A stretch of 64,000 bases of DNA from Prostheceraeus crozeri (taxonomy: Eukaryota; Platyhelminthes; Polycladida; Euryleptidae). Within the stretch, counting starts at the first letter, position 1, and each line of letters opens with the position of its first letter. Of the stretch, positions 53,401 through 64,000 are shown piece after piece. Under the pieces are notes generated by a model that saw only the letters and a program-made list of their open reading frames with translations, searched no databases and was not told the DNA's origin. Location of the stretch: contig CAJQUW010011279.1 of NCBI GenBank assembly GCA_907163375.1, positions 104,501 to 168,500 of the forward strand, in the 5' to 3' direction. The position numbers were made by a program, and so were the translations under genes.

Positions 53401-53912
53401 TCAACATCCACTACTAGGCAAATTAATGTTCTTAACACTTGCAAATGATCTACAGGCATCTCCAAATCTTCTAGAGTCGCTGGTGCAGATTCTACATCTC
53501 CACCTCGCTCTGTCCTTGGCATTAACTTCGGCTGTCTGAAGAAATAACAGAATCGTATGGCTTTTAAAATGATTCGAACTCCTATCTCCATGTTTACAAA
53601 CACTGTTATATCTAGGAAGATAAGAAAGAATTTCCATGGCAGAGTGAAAGTCAGGATTGATGAAATAGAGCTTTGAAAATGTCCCTATGAGATTGAGATC
53701 GATGACTGACAGATCAATTGAAAGGACTGGACAGAATAATGCTGAGGCAGAAGTATGTCTCATGGAATTTGATCCACCGATTTTTCATTTCTTTCACTGT
53801 AAAGCTTCAACGTCTCTTAGAATATTAAAACAGCTAGAGCCATCAAACAGCTAATCAACAGTTACCCGGTGAGCTACTACATGTATATCACCACAATTCT
53901 TTGTGTGCTCAC

Positions 53913-54072
53913 CTTGGAACTCCTTGTCATGTGAAATGTTGAAGCTGGACTCTCCCACTTCTGAAAATTCTTGAAAATCGTAGGTAGCATAGCTGATTCC
54001 CTCATCGGTTTCAGAACCATCTAGCATGACACTTAGTTCATGCTCAGCCCGTCGCTTTAGTGTTCTTCGAGA
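53913..54072 (-). CDS. Internal exon of an unknown spliced gene
   Basis: Minus-strand exon bounded by a TTTTTCAG acceptor (exon begins at 54,072) and an AAG|GTGAGC donor (ends at 53,913). It encodes SRRTLKRRAEHELSVMLDGS, then an acidic and aromatic-rich stretch. The basic start resembles the opening of proteins of transposon origin, but I cannot name the family. The flanking exons are not recognised; it may belong to the same transcript as, or the gene after, the BEN gene. Confidence 0.45.
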
Positions 54073-54575
54073 CTGAAAAATAATGGTTCCATGTACATGA
54101 ATTTTCCAATATATATGTTTTGTACATGTCACTACTTAATGGAAGTTCATCAGCATTATGGCAACAATTTATCAGTTACATGCATCAACCATTAATGCCA
54201 CCATCAAGAATTCATAAGCATTTGTTGATTCCATTTAGTCCGAAGAACAGTAGCCTGCTAGCAGAGACACAAGCTCGAATGAGTGTCAGGCATGGTTTAT
54301 TAATTCCCACAGACGGCTATCTTGCGGATATTTTAGATGGCCTGCAGTGCTGCATTTCATAACACTCCGCTTCGGCGAAACTGAATCCGAAATTGCAAAT
54401 ATATAGTGACTATGTGCTACATGGAATCAACCTGGTACATGACGCTATATAAGATGAAGAACAAGTTTTGCAAAACAGATTATTATTGACAAGCAGAAAA
54501 TAATAGTGTTGCATGTCTATCTGACGAAAAAGCGGAAAATTGGAGTCACGCCTGTGAGGAAAATTGGCTGTCAAC

Positions 54576-55863
54576 TTATGAAATATCCTCATTTTCACTG
54601 GTACTGGATATCACTTCTATTTTGGATCGTTTCTTTCGCTTCTGTCGACTTTGTGTGGCAGCTGAAGACGACTGGTCACTCTTGCGTTGTCTTTCCTTAT
54701 TTGAGGCTACTTTCAAGACGGACGCAATTGCCGTCTCTATGTCACCCTCGCTGCAATTTTTATGGACACTGAGAAACAACTTCCTTAACCAAGTTCTCCA
54801 ACGGACCTTTAAGCTTTTTCTTTCCATCCGTGCCTGTTCTATTCATACCGGCTAGATCTGAGACACTGAAAAGCTTTTTCATGACTGCCTTCACCGATTT
54901 CCGCATTGTTTTAGCTTTCGACAACCTTCTCAATTTCGACTTTATAGAGCGCCTGAATTCTGGGTCACTTAGCTGCTTCGAAAAATCATCCATATCTCTT
55001 ATGATCGGCTCGTCATTACATATGTCTATGTCAATGTCATCTGCTCCAACGACGGCGCCAAAATCTCGTAAGCTTTTTAGCTCCTCCTCAATGTAAAATT
55101 GCTTCTTCAATATCAATGAAAGAAGGAAATACATGCTTTCCATTGTATTAGGTTGCATTCCTCGCCTTATTATCAGCTTATCCAAACTTGTATTGTTTGA
55201 GGTCTTCAATCCAGCCAGTCGTCTCGAATGCATGTCATCGATAATACATGTATCACTTTGGATCTCCTTGGCCATGTTTTCTTCACACACAGAGTGACTT
55301 TCTGAGTAGTTGGGCATTGTCAATGTACGAGAGTCAGAAACTGGAGATGACGTCAAAGTCGGAAGTGGCAAAAGGGGCTGCACACTCCTTGTCGGTGACA
55401 TCAGCTGAAATCGCGAAAGTCCACTACAAGAGGCGGTCTGAGATTCCATAATGGATGACTCACTTCCGGATTCTACTTCAGTGCCAGTTTCGGTTTCCGA
55501 GCATTGCGGATACACTGTTAACGGAGGTAAACGTAGTCTGGATGCTGTAACTATTCTCGGAGTGTCATATATAATCCTTTCGATTGGTACATGGAACTTC
55601 TTCAGCTGGATTGCCCATTTATAAATTGGTGTTAAATGCTCTTCACTTTCAGCGAAACTGATCAGCGTTCCTCGGTACTCGGTCTCATCATACGAAATTG
55701 TCACATGGACTCTTTTCCTTGGATTCTGTACAACACTGTCAAACATTTTCTGACTATAGTTGGTGTATTCCACTGGATACATCATAAAAGGTTCGAAGGA
55801 ACTTTTCTTGTCTGAGGCAAGATACAACAGACAGTATCTTACGTCATTGAAAGCCAGCGACAT
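54576..55863 (-). CDS. BEN-domain protein
   Basis: A 367-residue frame (55,863 to 54,760) with a second frame continuing to 54,576. The N-terminal part has VHVTISYDETEYRGTLISFA, a layout common ahead of BEN domains. The middle is serine/threonine-rich and acidic. The C-terminal VKAVMKKLFSVSDLAG followed by a K/G-rich loop and LENLVKEVV fits a BEN domain, a DNA-binding or protein-binding module in chromatin and viral proteins. The first frame ends just after the domain; the overlapping frame (SVHKNCSEGDIETAIASVLK, then a lysine-rich tail) suggests a splice or a one-base error there. ATG at 55,863 follows AATGTC context. Confidence 0.55.
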
Positions 55864-58800
55864 TCTCTAAAACAAACAAATGCTTTTGAAGTCGCAAACT
55901 CACTACACAAGAGATACACTTTAGACATAAGTTGACAATCATAGTAGAGCTAAAGCAGATGCATCATCGACTATATCACTCACAGAGCACGCAAACACTA
56001 CGGCGGTGCTAGGCAATTTTACATCAGTCTTATCGAGCAAGTGCATGTAGTCATTAGCACAAGATAAGCATAAAGTTATCGCTAGAATGTCCATCGATTC
56101 CTTCTCTTCGTTTTATCTATAAAACTAGATGTCTTGATGGTCTACAGTTAGCACGTGTATCTACACTAGTAGACATGCCGCGCAAAAACCTCGTGCGAAT
56201 CGCGAAATATTTCGTCGTTATTACAAGATCGCGAAATGAAGATTAAATTGTAGAAGGAAAGTTTTTTTTGCAGTACACCTAACAACAATGGTGATTTTAC
56301 ATCTTCAGATGTCCTGTACAAGCCAAAATAATACTTAATCTCATCGAAATCCGAGGATCTACTTCCCATCAAGGTCATCTGAAAGTTATGAATGAGTTGC
56401 CTGCTAGGATAGCGGCATCATAAATGTTTATTCTCGTCAATGTTTTAAAAGTCGAAACAGCTGATTGATGATTCTTGTGATCCCCTGTTATATTCTTCCT
56501 AATTAATGTCTGCAATCATTGCACAGTCTTGCCTTGACAAATCAGCACAGGACTCCCGAAGATTCATTGAAGTCGTCTTACTGTACAACTGATACAAGTG
56601 AGCACCATTTCGTCGATGTATTTTGAGAAATGTCAGCTGCAACCCTGAAGCAAGCATTTTCATAATATAGCGTTAAATCGAGGTAGTGCTACATTTTTGC
56701 TAGCTGACTGTGTATTGCAGGGGTGGGAATCTTTCGCTATAAAGCGGATTTCTGCCAGAGCCCTGCCTTAAGACTAATGTATTCCGCCCGGGCCCCAAAA
56801 CATCATTATCATACCTGTAGTTTGTGGCATAGACCCGGAGCGCATTTACTTGAGGTATAGGGATTATAGAGATGGTCAAGTGGTCTGGCAAGGGTGACTG
56901 GATCTCCTAGCCAAGTCCGAAACACCTTACAGAAAAGAGGAAGGGTATGCTGATGTTCCTTTTATCCTCACATTTCCTAATGAGAAATGTTCGTTAGGCC
57001 TAAGCTGCTAAAATCTTTCTGTCCATGGAGACAAATTCCAACAAAGCATTAAGTGATGTCCAAGAGGCATTTCTTTCGTCATTTATGTTTGCTTCAGAAT
57101 TTCTTATACAGTTGTGTTATAAGCTATTTAAGTCTGCCGCTGCTGCTATGCATGAAAATCGGCTGATTAGTCAATAAAATCAATTAGTTTACCTTTCAGA
57201 CACTGTCTATGCGATTTTGTATAGTGGAAGTAACAAAAAGGCTATTTCGTAGTGAGGTGGATAGTGAATTTCAATTATATTTGAACATTGTTTTCTATAG
57301 CATGTGACGTTGATTATCCTACAACTTTGTACAATTATGTTTGGACTTTTGGAATCTTTAGGGAAGTCATAGAAAGTTTGCAGTTGAAAAACAAGGGAAT
57401 TTTTTGCCTGTCTATTAGTTACAGAGAATTCTCAGGGAAACTGGCATTTTCCCGCAAAATAGACAGAAGAATTCAAAATTGTATCAAGCATGCAGAAACA
57501 TCATTTTGAACGCTGTTATATGACAGCTGACGAGGTCAGATCGGCGAAACATCATTTTGCTTCTGTTTCTCCTATACAATTTGTTATTTCCTTAAATTCA
57601 TTTTCAGTGGGACGTCGAATTGTTCACATATCTATTTACATGTAATTGTGATTTCAATTGAATTAGTAATTCTAAAACATTCTTTGCAAAGTATCCTCTT
57701 TAAATTTGTGAATGATCATCATTAAAACAATCTTCATTGGGTTGACTTCTCGTACTTATGCCTTCTTAAGTTGTCATTTTTATTTCATGTTTCATCATGG
57801 ACATGAACAGCATTCTGTCTAATATTTCATGAGTTTGAGCTCGATAGCAGTTTTCCAGTTAGATAGTACTATCGAGCTCGATAACAGTTTAGTAATTACC
57901 ATTACGCCTATATTCAAAACAATGCAAAATTTTGCCACATATTCCTAAATGCCCGCTGAAAAGAAAAGCAATATCTACCAACGATGTATTCAACCAATGA
58001 CATCAGCCGCCTGGAAATAACGCAACATAAAAAAAAAACAGGAAACCAATTTCGGAAGGGGGCCTGGTATAAACAGCCATTATTTCAATAACAGTAGAAC
58101 CATAAGTTTGTAATTTTCACATACTGCCTGTTATAGTTCGATTATAAGCAAAAGACGTAAGTGACAAAAAAGAAAGCAACGCGCTGATGTATGCAGCCCA
58201 TCTAGTGATAACATATGTGATTAAAACCATAGGATATATCTAAGAATAGAATTTCTGTTGGAATTGAATCCATGCTCTGACTGAAAACAGAGGCTAGTAT
58301 TATTGAAAATGAAGTGTCAAAAGAATAGGTTCACTTTTGAGAAATATAAAAGCGGATAATAACGGCAAATGAAGTCCCAACCCTCTGTAATCTATTTGCA
58401 GATTCCGTCTTGTCACAAAAATTAAAAAAATCAGGATTTCCTGATTAATCAGGAAAAATCACATATCCAACAAATGGATCGGCTATTTTGACAAATGGCG
58501 AGCCAACATGTGGCCGGGTTATGTCCACGGTTAGATTCGTGGAAATAACAGTTAGGCAATAGAATTATTATTCTAACGATTCTGGATGTGAGAATTTTCA
58601 CGGCTCGAGTCGTGGGCACAACCACTTCGAACATGGGAACTTTTCATGCGTTCTCCACCTCGACAAGTAATAGTCGTAGATGCCGAAAGTTGGTACTTGC
58701 AAATAGATGATAGTTGATATTATGAAACACAAGAATGGTCATCTCCAACAACTGATGTTTCAGAAAAATGTACAGGATCTAATGATTGGAAAGCTAAGAA

Positions 58801-59880
58801 ATGCGTACCTACATGTGCAAATAAATCGATATGCAAGTAACTTTCCTATACGTGAGAAAAGGATGGTCATTTAGCAACGGGACCACGCAAAAATTCAGAG
58901 TCCAAAATGAAATACAACAATGAATGCATGGTGCCAACTTATTGATATCCACTGATGACATTGACCGAATAATGAATTTTTATAAGAAAAAAATACGGTC
59001 AAAAATAAAATGATGTAATGAATAGCATACCATCGGACTGTTTACATTAATTTCTCAGAGTCAGTCTCATGAATGAGACCGTTCAGTCCATTATAACATC
59101 TATACACGCTGACCTCACATTTCAATTTTCTTCACTTATGTTTACTGTTTCAAAAACTAAATTTATCGAAATCAGAAATATACATATTATACATTGATGT
59201 ACCAACCATATACACCAATGGAACAAAGATATTATCTAGTATCACAGCCAATTCATGCTTTAAGACATTCTACAATTGATTCAATACATGTTCAATGCAC
59301 GTACTTCCAGATTTTCCTAATTTACTAAATTACTGTATTTGAACTGCCAACATTTCCTTGGAACTTTGTGAAAAAATACACATTAAAATTCCAAATAGTC
59401 GATTGATGGGTTGATGACAGATATGTCATTCTGTATTCTATCTTATTCGACATTTAACCTAGTGGTCTTCCTATTCATGTGTGAGACCACATTGTGTAAA
59501 AAATAACACGTATCGTTAACAAACTTCTCAACGCACAATTCTCAACGCGCCGAACATTCAAAGTGAAACAATATTTCCTCTCGATTGGTTAAATATCATC
59601 CAATTATCATCCAGTATTTTTCAATCAACATCATAAACTGCTAACATGAACCAGAATGTTTTCAAAAAAAATGCTTAAACGCAATTAGAATTTTCTCACA
59701 GCAATTATCTATCTTAGGAATCTGTCACAGGCTTTTTCATACTGCCCGAACGCTTTCAAAATTTCGATATAGTATAAATTTCATCATCCTGTAAGGTAGG
59801 GGTCTTTAAGTGAACTAATTTTATTGACTTTTACTGCACTACTTTTTAATTGCCTGTACTTTGCGCGGGAATTGTTTTTA
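55864..59880. other. Insertion interior, no recognised gene
   Basis: AT-rich. Contains a hAT-like CAGGGGTGGGAATC word at 56,719 without a partner, and a perfect 11-bp inverted repeat GAGCTCGATAG (57,837) / CTATCGAGCTC (57,869). No supportable gene. Confidence 0.35.
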
Positions 59881-59964
59881 CTACCTGCTAGCAATGTTCA
59901 GGTGAGCAGAGTTTTCTTGTTGTGATCTTGGTTGGGATTGCTTGTTCTAGCAATTCCGGTCAAC

Positions 59965-60294
59965 ATGGCAGAATGCAGTGATGATCTTATTGACGATGAT
60001 GACATCTCTCTTCTAGCGGAGGAGATTGTTTCCCGTGCACAACAGCTGCTAATTAAACCGGAGCCACGAGACTCTGAGGCCGCTGTTTCTTCACCCCGAC
60101 GACAGCCGGGAGAATTACCCCGAACCAAATCGGGAGACTCGCCTCGACGGAAGTCGAGCGTTAAGGAGATCGACCCACCGGCAAGCCCGTGGAGACACCC
60201 GCCTAGTATAGGCACCGCTTCACCTCGGCGACTGCGTGTACGCTGGGAGGACCAGGCCGACGTCAACTCGCCCGGATCGACGCCCCCGTTAATG
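59965..60294 (+). CDS. First coding exon of an unknown nuclear-type protein
   Basis: ATG at 59,965 (CAACATGGC) opens a 110-codon exon ending ATG|GTAAGT at 60,295. The N-terminus is acidic (SDDLIDDDDISLLAEEI). LLIKPEP contains a hydrophobic-K-x-E sumoylation-type site. The rest is proline/arginine/serine-rich, with SPRR repeats (phosphorylation-type sites). GC content is clearly higher than its surroundings. TTTGCGCGGGAA, an E2F-like word, lies about 100 bp upstream (59,856). The downstream exons are not identified. It lies near the right end of the insertion, in plus orientation. Confidence 0.45.
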
Positions 60295-62210
60295 GTAAGT
60301 GCTATAAAGACTACAGTAGCTCCTAGCGTAGAACCACAAGCAAGTTACAATCCAATAGAAATAAGTAGATTTTATAGAAAATTTCGATGTATTGGCAAGC
60401 ATCATTCCAAGGACGCAAGTATCATGGCAAATTTGGCAGACAATTTATTTTTGTAATGATTCAAACAACTGTCCATCCGTCCCAGGATTCAGTGCAGCAG
60501 CTGATTATGGAAATTAATATATGTACCATCAGATCATCATTGCTAAATGTATGATGCAATTTTGATGTTGCATTGATTTGCAATAAGTTGGTTGGTGTCA
60601 TGTTTTTGTTTCTCAACAAAGTACAACTTCATCGCATCACACTGAATAATGTGAAAATATGATTTCGGACAGTTTTATTTGAGCGACCAAAAGTACATTT
60701 TTGCTAGAAGCAACATGTATGTACACTGCTTCAATTTTTAACGGACCACACAATTATTTTGAGGATGTTTACAGCAAACAATTGCGCATTTCATGTGTGC
60801 ACAACGAGATGATGACCTCATGGACACTAGACAATCAGCATTATAGTGCAATGTAACTATTTTTTTCGTTTCACCAGCTTAAGCAGCAATTGTGTGACAG
60901 AGCTCAACAAATACGTCAAGTTAATCATTCTAAATGTAAAATTTTTAATCAAATATCATTGTGTAGGACAACATAATTTCTCTGTTGACTGACACACATT
61001 TTTACAGTTCTCCTCCTCTAGATCATTGAGAGCACGTGGTCGTCACATTGGTCAGAAGAGTAACGAATTTAGTCAGAAGAAAATTGAATATTGATTTTTA
61101 TATGCAATTTTAAACATATATCTAATTGCTGACACACAAACACATTAGCAAAACATGACTGCGCAGTGAATAATAAACTCCATAGAATAGGAGTGTGCTA
61201 CAGTTGATTCTCGCAAGATTGTCACAATGCAAGTCTATCATGGTCTATATTTTCCTGATAGACAATCACAAGTCATGCTCACGCTTGTTTAAATTCTTAC
61301 AGATTGAAAAACACGTGATACCTTGGAAACACTAATAACAAACCTCAGTTTTTGGAGAGTGTAATACCTTGTCTCTGCTAGTTTCATGCATATTTCATTG
61401 CATTTATGTATATGAATAATCAATCCATGCATGTCTTCAACAGAGACACTGAGCATCGTCAGGAATTTTATTCAGTAAGTTACTATTTCTATTTTGTGCT
61501 ATGTTTGGTGTCAAGTCTTCAGTTCTTCTTGCAAAATGATCTGATATAGATGTCTTAAGGAGGGCTTGAAGATAAATAGAAGTCGCGCTTTTAGCATCGC
61601 CTAAAATCTATGCCGTATAATTTTTGTGTGAAAATCAGCCCTCTCTTGCAGTTTGAAGGCAAGTATTATTTAGCCTACTTCCACTGCGGTGTGCTATAAC
61701 TTCAGACACTGCGATTTAAAATTTGACTGAAGCCGTCACAGCAATCACATGCCTTCTTTTCATGAATTGCGAAGCATTGTTTCAGAAGTATTTTGAGATG
61801 TGACTATACGAGCATTCTTCTTTTAATGAAACGCGCTGTTATATATTGAATGTTAGAATATTCTGATCACCAAATCAACCAAAAACAAAGATTTCTGAAG
61901 ACCTGGAGATGGCATTGTCATGATTTGATGAGAAAGTTGACAGATATGCCTTCATTGTGTGACAATTGAATAATGCAAGGACAATTCTGGCCTCAAAGTT
62001 ATCGTGACGCTCAATGTATGCCAATAAATGATAAAATGCTAACATTATGCCATGAGAATGTCGTGGCATCTACATGCTTGAAAAATTCTCAGAATATTCT
62101 TTAGTTGGTAATCATCTTCAAGCAGGATATAAGTAACTAAAACAAAAATGCTCTTGACATAGAACTTGTTTAAGCTTGAGCAACCTATTTATACCGGAAA
62201 TAAAAAAAAT
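60295..62210. other. Intron or non-coding insertion DNA
   Basis: AT-rich without a recognisable exon; perhaps the first intron of the gene above. Confidence 0.35.
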
Positions 62211-62271
62211 GCTAATTTTGTGACATATGCTCTGAAAATGCAAGCATAATGCTAGATTTTTTTCCACTGGG

Positions 62272-62368
62272 ACGGCGGCCGACCACGACACTCTGCCGTG
62301 CCAGAGGGGGGGGACTCAGCGACGGCGGCCATCTTGCGCTATCCAGAAGTGGAGTTTTACTTACTACT
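62272..62368. repeat. Right terminal inverted repeat, outer end
   Basis: GACACTCTGCCGTGCCAGAG, a G-run, GCCATCTTGCGC, CCAGAAGTGGAGTTTTACTT: the complement of the left end at 21,764-21,850. The element probably stops at ...ACTACT (62,368), eight bases before the assembly gap. Confidence 0.7.
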
Positions 62369-62376
62369 TTAGTGCC

Positions 62377-62399
62377 NNNNNNNNNNNNNNNNNNNNNNN
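62377..62399. other. Assembly gap
   Basis: 23 N bases directly outside the right end of the viral element. It prevents checking for a target duplication. Confidence 0.95.
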
Positions 62400-64000
62400 T
62401 TCTCGAAAGGAGGAATTCTCATGCGATGATGAAAATCATCCCAGCAGCCATTTATAATAGAATATAATGCTTACTAATTCAAATTATTAAATGAAGTAGT
62501 CTTAATGAGGACTGATGGCGTTCTACAAACCGCAAGTGTAAAGACGAAATGCTACTGTAACCATTGATTAATCAATTCTTAAAAGAACTCAATGGAGCTT
62601 TCTCGTGGCAACGAATTAAAATTGATCAGTTTTGGCCCAATATCTGGTAAAAGTGGAAATCTTAAGATTTGTAGCACTACTCATTCTTACTGTTAATATA
62701 CTAATGTCATAGATTCCAAACACTACCGCATGCATGTTCAAAACAGACGTCTAATATACCTTACCGACTACAGATGCTGGTAGTGGAAATACAATAGGAC
62801 AATGGTCATCATAGGTTGAGGAAATTAAAAATGGATGCTATAGAACAACAGGAGATCGATGGATAAAAATTGGAAAAGTGGAGGTAAGACATGGAAATAC
62901 AATAATGCTACTACACCAATTCTGACACTACACATGGTGGATAATGGTAATAGTGGATAAGTGGAAAGTGGATAATGGAGGCAAACAATAGAACTACAAT
63001 GACACTCTACTACACCGAAAGCAATGAAATTATACACACTATACCTAAGACTACACATGGAAAATACTATTTCTTCACTTGAATTTGTTATCGCCAGTTT
63101 CTTAATCCGTTTATAGTACTTCATATAATTCCACATTTCTTCATTTGAAATACCGGTACAATACGTCGATCACTACTTCAGCTACCGATTAAGGGATATA
63201 AAACATAATACTGCAGTCCGTCAGTCATCAGCAGGTACTCGTCTATTTGTGTTTCGACCCCTAACCTGAACACTCAAACCCAGACGAGCGGGATTCCACA
63301 CATAGTGGCTGACAAAATACTGAATAGGTAATGATATGTCTTGAAAGATATGCCACAAAGATAAGTCAGACATCATTCAAATGTTGCGTTTCCCACATGT
63401 AAACTCATCCTGTCATTAAATTCATACCATCAATAAATACATTTGGTTTTTTGCGATCCGCACATGCAAACAAATCCTGTACATCAATCTTTGCCTTTTC
63501 GATTCCCACAAGTAAACAGATCCTGTTCATCTTCGAATCCCATAAACATGTAATCGATGTGTGATAAATAAGTAATCCGCCTTTACACAAACTTCGCCTC
63601 ATACATCAAGGCTTAACAATGGGAGTTCTCTCATCTCCCGTAAGCCACGCTAAGCGCTCTGCATTCATTCTTCACCGCCCCCCCATGTGATGACTACAAG
63701 CCATTGTTAGTCGTTTATTCACCTATGCAGCAAGCAGGGTTCCCAGCGCTATTACCGAAGAACAATAACGGAAAAATAAAGGAATACGTTAAGTTTGCCA
63801 CACAGCGTCATTCATGTATTTTCAACCAGTTTGACGCTTTACGCTCATTATTTGAATATATGAAGCCATCCATGGTTGAAAATCTTGTTAATATTTCTAA
63901 TATTGTCTAATCCCATTGATTCACCTCATCAAATCACATTGTATTTTGTGTGTCATACAAATTGTACACAAAGTATCTAACGAAAGGGTTATGATTTGCA
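62400..64000. other. Right flank, no gene seen
   Basis: AT-rich host DNA with GTGGA-rich stretches near 62,870-63,000. No supportable gene. Confidence 0.4.

Larger units (their letters stand above)
48517..62271. mobile_element. 13.75-kb insertion in the right terminal repeat
   Basis: The viral repeat breaks off at 48,516 and resumes at 62,272. The inserted segment begins CCCGTGGAAAAAAT and ends, as complement, CCCAGTGGAAAAAAAT. Similarity extends about 50 bp inwards (AGCATATGT and GCATT words on both sides). TGCTAGCA, a palindrome, recurs at the left end (48,543, 48,605, 48,658; GGCTAGCA at 48,634). This is the structure of a DNA transposon with subterminal repeats. Class is not clear and no target duplication is evident. 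It holds a BEN-domain gene and other exons. Host DNA trapped between two viral fragments is the alternative. Confidence 0.55.

Noticed and set aside
54120..54362. Plus-strand 80-codon frame
   Set aside because: It has no recognisable domain and lies beside a well-bounded minus-strand exon.
56719..56890. A complete hAT-type MITE
   Set aside because: Only one CAGGGGTGGG-like end is present, without a partner or 8-bp duplication.
62272..62368. A second, separate viral element at 62.3 kb
   Set aside because: It continues exactly the part of the terminal repeat that is missing at 48,516, and the intervening DNA has matching inverted ends.
21758..62374. A 6-bp target duplication around the viral element
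   Set aside because: GCGTAC on the left and TTAGTG on the right do not match, and the gap hides the right flank.

Overview
The window is eukaryotic, probably from a marine invertebrate. It is AT-rich, has spliced exons with GT-AG introns, and is packed with transposons (non-LTR elements, hAT-like and DDE transposase relics). Words such as TAGGCCTA recur, which would fit an echinoderm-like or other deuterostome invertebrate, but the host assignment is only a guess. A 23-base N gap lies at 62,377-62,399.

Layout. 1-21.7 kb is host DNA with nested repeats: a degenerate IS630/mariner-like transposase split by a fold-back repeat (2.9-5.1 kb); a 6.2 kb hAT-like element with an 8-bp target duplication (6,095-12,312) carrying an almost intact non-LTR retrotransposon; the last two coding exons of a host single-pass membrane protein (13.1-13.5 kb); a decayed LINE (15.0-16.4 kb); and a transposase-derived ORF (20.2-21.0 kb).

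From 21,764 to about 62,368 lies the main object, an endogenous Polinton/adintovirus-like virus. It is about 27 kb once a 13.75 kb insertion (48,517-62,271) in its right terminal repeat is set aside. The left half is intact. It holds a spliced early-type gene, a DEDDh exonuclease-like protein, two RING-like proteins, a basic hydrophobic-tailed protein, a packaging ATPase, a coiled-coil protein, a chromodomain integrase, a basic core-like protein, a capsid protein of the family called F54H12.2-like in invertebrate genomes, an adenain-like protease, a TATA-binding-protein-like gene, two tandem PC4-like genes and two large paralogous virion-type proteins. On the right half, minus strand, is a protein-primed type B DNA polymerase that is recognisable from end to end but broken by many frameshifts. 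It is followed by a block (40.4-45.5 kb) of small, duplicated, frameshifted genes.

How it may work together. Two promoter classes are visible. The polymerase and the first left gene have a TATA box and a TCA initiator 31 bp apart, a matching 37-nt leader (30 of 37 bases identical) and a 67-68 bp first intron right after the start codon; three further minus-strand TATA/initiator pairs sit at 42.3, 42.9 and 45.4 kb. The virion genes instead have an octamer-like ATGCAAA 27-46 nt upstream of each gene that begins a transcription unit, and none where a gene starts on top of the previous stop. With a virus-encoded TBP-like protein and PC4-like proteins in the same element, an early (host-like) and late (virus-specific) transcription programme is a reasonable hypothesis. 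The right half may be broken by unpolished long-read errors rather than by decay, because duplicated blocks there differ mainly by indels.
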